The translations under genes and the position numbers were made by a program. Shown in pieces: positions 59,120 to 64,000 of a stretch of DNA of 64,000 nucleotides (position 1 is the stretch's first letter; the number at the start of each line of letters is the position of its first letter). This DNA comes from Clostridia bacterium (lineage in GTDB: Bacteria > Bacillota > Clostridia > Oscillospirales > Acutalibacteraceae). Below the pieces are notes generated by a model. That model did no database searches, was not told where the DNA came from, and saw only the letters and a program-made list of their open reading frames with translations. The stretch spans positions 21,477 to 85,476 of the forward strand of contig JAFZOL010000006.1 of the NCBI GenBank assembly GCA_017550625.1, read 5' to 3'.

Positions 59120-60396
59120 GCTGTTTCTCCTGATTCATGCCGTATAAACTTAATTATAGCATCATTACTCAGTTTTTTAGGTATTTCTTCTATTTTATTA
59201 ACTTCAATCACATAAACGTTTTTGTTTGTTGCTAATGCAGTTATCCAAAACTCATTTGTTTTTTCTTTAATTGAAAATATTACAATCGGAATGTCTTTAC
59301 ATAAACCGTATCCGATTTCTAAATGAACTCCCAAACTGTCATTTGGAATTGCAACAATTGCTGTTGCCTTGTCAAGTTCTTCCGTTATTCTTTGCATGAG
59401 ATATTCTTCAGAGAATTGTGTTTTTCCCCAGTTGTTAATGTCTCTGTGCGGTAATAATACATCATACCCGGTTTCTTTCTTTAGTAAGTTTACAATTGTG
59501 ATTAATTCTTTTCTATAACGCTTAGATATTATTCCATAATCTTGAGTTTCTATTGGGATCGATAATTGTGATTCGTGTACTATATACGGTACTGTAGCCA
59601 TTGAAGAAAACGGAGCAGCTAAATATATGTAACCCTGCTTTTTCCCCGGTATTTTGGGATTATAAATAGACCGAGTAGTTGGAAATTGAATAGAGATATA
59701 TTTTTTTAAATGATGATTTTGCAAATCACCAGACTCGACTTGTGTATTATCATCAAAAAACGATAACTGCTGATATAATTCACTTTCGTTCCATTTGTTT
59801 ATTTCCTTGAATACATAGTCAAAACACTCCTCCATGACTGATGAATCGTTGTAATTAAGTTTATTACCATCATATCTTACAATGAATACATTTTCTTCGA
59901 AGGAAAGATTTTCGTATTCTTTTGCAATACTTTCAATGTGATCCGAGGGATATTTCTGTTCAAAGGTTCTTAGTTTTCTTTGAGATATCCTTTGTTTGCA
60001 GATTTCAGCTGAACAAATAGAAACAAAATATGCATCAGGTTTTGGTGTATTATCTATAATAAAATTTGCGACGGAAAAATATATATCTTTTATTCTTTCT
60101 TCCAGAACAATATGTTCAATCCAATATGACGCAAAAACACTTATGTCTTCTAAAAGACTTCGGTCAATTACAATATTCACCCCTTGGTCAGATAGACGCT
60201 TTATTTCAACAGCTTTAGAAATAAGAAATGACAGTTGGGTAGGCAGAAAAAATTCTTCATGATTTTCAAAGAAATCATCTAAGAAAAGTGTATATGTCTT
60301 TTCCCAAGGAACATATACAAAATTATAAAGCTTGACTAATTGTTTTGCGAGAGTTGTTTTCCCGCTTCCCATATTCCCCGCAACAGCGATAATCAT
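59116..60396 (-). CDS. Deoxynucleoside kinase-like / nucleoside deoxyribosyltransferase-like fusion
   Basis: The protein has 426 residues from the ATG at 60396 (a TTG three codons earlier is possible). The N-terminal domain has the P-loop GNMGSGKTT (residues 7-15) and the DRSLLED motif (78-84), as in deoxynucleoside kinases, with a helical core to about 200. After a linker, the C-terminal domain has IYLAAPFSS (257-265), then DKATAIVAIPND and SLGVHLEIGYG (342-364), matching the nucleoside 2-deoxyribosyltransferase family with Glu360 as possible nucleophile. The two activities would act on the same nucleoside pool, for salvage, for nucleotide depletion or for making a signal. Coupled to the 2-TM protein. 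Confidence 0.75.
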   Translation of the reverse strand: MIIAVAGNMGSGKTTLAKQLVKLYNFVYVPWEKTYTLFLDDFFENHEEFFLPTQLSFLISKAVEIKRLSDQGVNIVIDRSLLEDISVFASYWIEHIVLEERIKDIYFSVANFIIDNTPKPDAYFVSICSAEICKQRISQRKLRTFEQKYPSDHIESIAKEYENLSFEENVFIVRYDGNKLNYNDSSVMEECFDYVFKEINKWNESELYQQLSFFDDNTQVESGDLQNHHLKKYISIQFPTTRSIYNPKIPGKKQGYIYLAAPFSSMATVPYIVHESQLSIPIETQDYGIISKRYRKELITIVNLLKKETGYDVLLPHRDINNWGKTQFSEEYLMQRITEELDKATAIVAIPNDSLGVHLEIGYGLCKDIPIVIFSIKEKTNEFWITALATNKNVYVIEVNKIEEIPKKLSNDAIIKFIRHESGETA

Positions 60397-60715
60397 TTTC
60401 TGCAACCATCCACTTTTCTATTTTTGTTCAAAAAAGTTTATTTATATTTTTATTATAAATATTTAATTAGAAAAAATCAATCCTTTTTACTTTCTAAGTG
60501 TTTTTATTTCAACTTTTTGTAACAAAAAACTATATATAGTAAGTGTGATCCTCCGGTTGTAATAGTTTTGGATTGCAAACTGGTTTTTTTGTATTGAGGA
60601 TGATAATAAACAGCATTGTTCTGTTTAATACATAAAAGGGAAAACACTCTTCATTTCAATCTTTGCTTATTCTTATAATTCAAAATTCTCTCTCCCAAAA
60701 TTTATTATATAAATC

Positions 60716-60744
60716 TTGAATTAGATGATAGGGTATGATATATT
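60716..60744 (+). promoter_or_regulatory. Promoter of the ATPase/nuclease-like pair
   Basis: TTGAAT, 17-bp spacer, TATATT, 35 bp before the ATG. The divergent gap (60397-60715) is AT-rich and must also hold the promoter of the kinase/transferase operon, which I could not place with confidence. Confidence 0.6.
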
Positions 60745-60779
60745 ATACTAGTATAGTTATCTAAACAGAGGTGATGTTC

Positions 60780-62069
60780 ATGCATCATATTATGATTAAA
60801 AATTTAGGGCCTATAAATAAGTGTAGTATTGATATCGATCAGTTTACAGTATTTACAGGTGCACAAGCTTCGGGGAAAAGTACTATTGCAAAATCTATTT
60901 TCTTTTTTAGAACAGTAAAAGATGATATAGAAGATATCATCATTCGTAGAAGCACCAATCTCTCGGCAGAACTTTCTTTGTATAAAACAATTACAAATGT
61001 GTTGCGAAACAAGTTCTTACAACTGTTTGGTTCTTCGCGCGCAATGAGCAATGAATTGTTTCTAAAATACAATTATGATAGTAATACCTATATCTCAATT
61101 AAACTTAGATCGGATATGGGAGATGATTATGTTTCGCCCAATTATGTATTCCTGGAGTATAGCAATAATATTAGAGATTTCCTTAATAAATACAATGAAA
61201 CTAAAGAACTCTTGCCGAGTGACATGTATCTTCTATATTCAGATCTCAAGAGTTTATTTTGCGACGATTGTGAAACGATTTTTATTCCTGCCGGCAGAAG
61301 TTTGATTACATTATTGACTGCGCAGTTAAATTATATTTTCACTATCATGGATGACGAACAACGTTATTCCATTGATTTCTGTACCCAAAAGTATGTTGAA
61401 CGAATTTTAAGAATTCGGAGTTCGTTTAATGAAGGAATCCATGGATTTTTAGAAAAGAAAAGCATCACAGGAGTTACTTCCGTAGCTAATTATTCATCAA
61501 TAATTAAATGTATTGAAATAGTTAACAAAGTGCTAAAGGGACAATACAAATTTGTTTCTGGAGAAGAGCGGCTTGAGATAGAAAATGGTAGGTATGTGAA
61601 GATTAATTATACTTCTTCCGGACAACAAGAATCCGTTTGGATTTTTAATATACTTTTATACCAATTAATAAACAACACCAAAACTTTTATAATACTTGAA
61701 GAGCCAGAAGCTCATCTGTATCCTAATGCACAGAAAGATATAATAGATTTATTGTCCATTTTCATAAACTGTGGAAACTCTCTATTATTAACCACGCATA
61801 GTCCATATATTCTGGGGGCTGCTAACAATTTGCTATTGGCAGATTCTGTTCAGAAAAATATTCAAGATAAAAACAGGATTACAGAAATTGTTAGTGCTGA
61901 AAAGATAATACGTTCCTGTTCAGCTTATTTTGTCACAGATGGTAGAATTGTTTCTTGTTTTGATGCCGAAAACAATTTAATCAAAAATGAAGTAATTGAA
62001 GGTGCATCGAAAGAGATCAACGATATTTCAGACAGACTGATAGAGCTTGAGTATGAGGAAGCACAATGA
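60780..62069 (+). CDS. SMC/OLD-like AAA ATPase of a putative defence pair
   Basis: The protein has 429 residues from the ATG at 60780 behind AGAGGTGA. AAA_15/AAA_21-type layout: MIKNLGPINKCSIDIDQFTV, Walker A GAQASGKST (27-35), a helical insertion (about 45-250), ABC-type signature SSGQQES (279-285), Walker B FIILEEPEAHLYP (303-315) and TTHSPY (338-343). After the ATPase there is a short tail of about 85 residues but no TOPRIM domain, unlike OLD proteins. Similar stand-alone ATPases pair with nucleases in systems such as PARIS and Septu. The next gene overlaps by 4 bp. Confidence 0.85.
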   Translation: MHHIMIKNLGPINKCSIDIDQFTVFTGAQASGKSTIAKSIFFFRTVKDDIEDIIIRRSTNLSAELSLYKTITNVLRNKFLQLFGSSRAMSNELFLKYNYDSNTYISIKLRSDMGDDYVSPNYVFLEYSNNIRDFLNKYNETKELLPSDMYLLYSDLKSLFCDDCETIFIPAGRSLITLLTAQLNYIFTIMDDEQRYSIDFCTQKYVERILRIRSSFNEGIHGFLEKKSITGVTSVANYSSIIKCIEIVNKVLKGQYKFVSGEERLEIENGRYVKINYTSSGQQESVWIFNILLYQLINNTKTFIILEEPEAHLYPNAQKDIIDLLSIFINCGNSLLLTTHSPYILGAANNLLLADSVQKNIQDKNRITEIVSAEKIIRSCSAYFVTDGRIVSCFDAENNLIKNEVIEGASKEINDISDRLIELEYEEAQ

Positions 62070-62488
62070 TTTTTCCTGAAGAATTCTCCAAATGTGATAA
62101 AAACCAAAAAATTATTGTTTCAGCCGAGAATAGAAGAAAACATATCGCATATAATAATGAGAGCTGTAAGGTGTTTCAGTACAAAATTGATGGTGATATT
62201 GAACCATCTGGAACTTCTGATTTGCGATGTGATTATATCATCGAAAATGAAACAAAGAAAACACTTTATCCGGTTGAATTAAAGGGAAAAGATGTTGTAC
62301 ATGCCGTTGAACAAATAACTGCTACAATAAAAAAATATTCAACAAGGTTTTCCGACTATACAATATTTCCAAGAATTGTATGCAGTCATGTTACGACTCA
62401 TTCCATACAAACATCTAAGGTTGTAGTCTTTAAAAGAAGCTTCCCAAAGCTAATAATAAAAGAGAACGTAATTGAAGAGAACATCTAA
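62066..62488 (+). CDS. Small PD-(D/E)XK-like protein, ATPase partner
   Basis: The protein has 140 residues. The core reads SDLRCDYIIENETKKTLYPV, then ELKGKDVVHAVEQI. Asp56, Glu71 and Lys73 are spaced as in the D-x(n)-E-x-K nuclease motif, followed by Gln83 on a helix, as often in this fold. It is only about half the size of a typical nuclease, and the C-terminus is basic. A nuclease effector or sensor released by the ATPase is likely but unproven. The ATG overlaps the ATPase stop by 4 bp (ATGA). Confidence 0.7.
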   Translation: MIFPEEFSKCDKNQKIIVSAENRRKHIAYNNESCKVFQYKIDGDIEPSGTSDLRCDYIIENETKKTLYPVELKGKDVVHAVEQITATIKKYSTRFSDYTIFPRIVCSHVTTHSIQTSKVVVFKRSFPKLIIKENVIEENI

Positions 62489-62510
62489 TGAATTTTTTTC
62501 ATTCATAAGT

Positions 62511-62540
62511 AAAGAACGGAGCCGCTGTCGACTCCGTTCT
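62511..62540 (-). terminator. Integrase terminator, right copy
   Basis: Arms AAAGAACGGAG and CTCCGTTCT, 10-nt loop. Very similar to 57592-57623. Confidence 0.85.
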
Positions 62541-62543
62541 CTT

Positions 62544-63758
62544 TTATTTGTTGGCATACATTTTGTTTAACGCAGAGTTCACGACTGATGACAGTTCCTC
62601 CGGATTGTTGTATTTCACCTTCGCGTAAATGTCCATTGTAACTTTGCTGTTCTCGTGTCCTGCAAGATATTGAACGGTTTTCGGATCAACACCGGCATAA
62701 ATCAGATTCGTTATATATGTGTGTCTCAACTGGTGCGGCGTCACTTGAAAATCAAGGGAATAAACAACATTGCCGTTGTGCGCGGCTTTTTCTCCGAGGA
62801 CAGGTTTCACCGTATGCGTTACCTTTTGACCGTTTACATATCTGACGTACTTTCGTTCCTTCGTGCTTCTGGTCTCAATATACTTCCAAATCCGTTGGAA
62901 TTGCGCATATGAAAGAGGCTTTCCCTCACTATTGGCAACAACATAACTTGACTTACTGTTGGTCCTTGCTTCTATAAGACATTCTGCCAAGGGAGTTGGG
63001 ATCGGGATATCTCTTTTTGCAGCTTTGGTTTTCAGTTCTTCAAGTATCACAGGTCGATTGTGCTCGGTATGCCAGGCCCTTCTGACTGAAAGGTAAGGAG
63101 TATTTCCCTCCAAATGAACACAGTCCCACATCAACCCAAGTATTTCTTCTCGGCGCAGTCCGCAATATAGACCAATCATAACAAACACATAGGGAGGCAA
63201 TCCTTTAATCGCAGCTATAAGCTTGTCCACCTGTTCATCCGTTAAGGCCGATTTATCCTTCTGGGGTTTTCCACCCTTTGTAGATATTTTCTTGCATGGA
63301 GATTCTGATATCACTCTGCTGTCAACCGCCGCGGTAAAAATCAATTTGAATAACATTTGCGTAGAGCGATATACAGAATGAGACATATTAAGGACCGGCA
63401 ATAGTGCCAGATTGACGTCATCAGGCGTTACGTCCTCCATGAACTTATTACCAAGTGGTTTTTGGATAAACTTTTTGACTTTCCATTCATAGTCTATATA
63501 TGTTGTACTGCGCAGGCGTCCTTTTTGGATTTTCAGCCATTTTTCGCAGTATTCATCAACTGTTGGTGTCGTAGATCTGAAAATGGAATCTTCAATCAAT
63601 TCCTCAGCCTTCTGGACTTTCGCATACAGTTCTTCCGGTGTTTTCGCATACAGAGAAACTCTTTTTCCATCTGCATCCAATATTCTGGTCCGGTAGTATT
63701 CTATACCCTTTCGGACGCAAGTACTGTATTGCGGTATTTCCGGTTTCATTTTTGGCAT
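62544..63758 (-). CDS. int: Tyrosine-type integrase
   Basis: The protein has 404 residues, starting behind AAGGAAGGAG. An N-terminal arm-binding-like domain (about 1-60) is followed by a core-binding helical domain and the catalytic domain: GLRREEILGL (Arg202), the HxxR box PHQLRHTYITN and the nucleophile in TMDIYAKV. AGHENSKVTM precedes the last. It belongs to the Tn916/phage-type integrases that move ICEs, IMEs and prophages. The small gene at 63806 is likely the excisionase. Codon use is intermediate. The 3' tail is duplicated at 57625. Confidence 0.97.
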   Translation of the reverse strand: MPKMKPEIPQYSTCVRKGIEYYRTRILDADGKRVSLYAKTPEELYAKVQKAEELIEDSIFRSTTPTVDEYCEKWLKIQKGRLRSTTYIDYEWKVKKFIQKPLGNKFMEDVTPDDVNLALLPVLNMSHSVYRSTQMLFKLIFTAAVDSRVISESPCKKISTKGGKPQKDKSALTDEQVDKLIAAIKGLPPYVFVMIGLYCGLRREEILGLMWDCVHLEGNTPYLSVRRAWHTEHNRPVILEELKTKAAKRDIPIPTPLAECLIEARTNSKSSYVVANSEGKPLSYAQFQRIWKYIETRSTKERKYVRYVNGQKVTHTVKPVLGEKAAHNGNVVYSLDFQVTPHQLRHTYITNLIYAGVDPKTVQYLAGHENSKVTMDIYAKVKYNNPEELSSVVNSALNKMYANK

Positions 63759-63805
63759 ATCAAAATCTCCTTCCTTTTATAGTCGTTAGATTGTTCAACA
63801 GTGAG

Positions 63806-64000
63806 CTATTTCTTGTTCACCCATTGCTTACGGTAAGTCATCTTACGCGATTCAGGAACTGCTTGATGCGTACATTTCGCAACGTATTCCAGTAATGCCT
63901 CTTCCGTAAAGAAGACGTTACCGTTTGGAACGTATTGAACAAATGTGATTGCGCCTGCAGCACGAGCAAGGTCCAGAGCGTTCAAACTGATCCCAAGCAT
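63806..64000 (-). CDS. Excisionase-like helix-turn-helix protein (probably 5'-partial)
   Basis: 64 residues are visible, ending at the window edge; MLGISLNALDLARAAGAITF is the recognition part of an excisionase/MerR-like winged HTH, followed by VPNGNVFFTEEALLEYVAKC and a basic tail. Homologues usually carry a few more N-terminal residues, so the gene probably starts outside. Being upstream of the integrase on the same strand fits an Xis-Int module of an integrative element that continues to the right. Confidence 0.8.
   Translation of the reverse strand: MLGISLNALDLARAAGAITFVQYVPNGNVFFTEEALLEYVAKCTHQAVPESRKMTYRKQWVNKK

Noticed and set aside
61075..61305. Plus-strand frame inside the defence ATPase gene
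   Set aside because: Shifted reading of the ATPase gene; no ribosome site.

Overview
The window reads as the chromosome of an uncultured, high-GC member of the class Clostridia (Bacillota), probably a gut or rumen Oscillospirales-type anaerobe. The signs are AAGGAGG-type ribosome sites, sigma-A promoters that nearly all have a 17-bp spacer, an ntp-type V-ATPase operon in the order F-I-K-E-C-G-A-B-D, a DUF1934 gene in front of argS, smpB next to ssrA, and many glycosidases and small secreted proteins. No rRNA, tRNA or CRISPR array was seen.

1 to 15.2 kb: carbohydrate and small-enzyme genes. They include a GH3 beta-glucosidase, a secreted six-hairpin-type protein, two hydrolases, a secreted DUF4838 protein with a five-helix tail, a zincin-like/DUF6508 pair, a lipase, two methyltransferases, a nucleotide kinase, and a 29-residue peptide behind a perfect consensus promoter. 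15.3 to 24.8 kb: an ABC-F ribosome-protection gene with an attenuator-like leader, a four-helix-bundle gene, tmRNA-smpB-argS-DUF1934, an endonuclease/phosphatase plus GH130 pair, pyrophosphatase and MgtC. 24.8 to 30.1 kb: a secreted choice-of-anchor J protein and a DUF2975/HTH/DUF4153 membrane operon. 30.1 to 38.9 kb: the complete V-ATPase operon, whose K subunit carries the sodium-binding ligands. 38.9 to 50.4 kb: a zinc-ribbon pair, a flavoprotein, a DedA-type membrane protein, an MFS/XRE pair, a clan GH-A glycosidase, a GNAT/lipoprotein/HAD run and a TetR gene with a palindromic operator over its own promoter.

From about 50.4 kb the sequence changes character. There are roughly 95-bp dispersed repeats, a PadR-controlled membrane operon, a degraded rpsI 3' end, and then AT-rich accessory DNA up to a tyrosine integrase and an excisionase-like gene at the right edge. 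Inside it, a 4.9-kb AT-rich cassette (57.6 to 62.5 kb) is bracketed by two copies of the integrase 3' tail plus its terminator. It carries two divergent two-gene operons. One encodes a deoxynucleoside kinase/deoxyribosyltransferase-like fusion coupled to a two-helix membrane protein with a GAF-like domain. The other encodes an SMC/OLD-like ATPase coupled to a 140-residue protein with a PD-(D/E)XK-like motif. Both look like conflict (anti-phage) modules that I cannot match to a named system, and they are the best candidates for something undescribed.

Several families of intergenic repeats run through the core: nested palindromes with inward-facing linker words, period-7 tandem repeats shared between distant sites, and a copied terminator hairpin. 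Functional calls rest on motifs read by eye, and no database search was possible.
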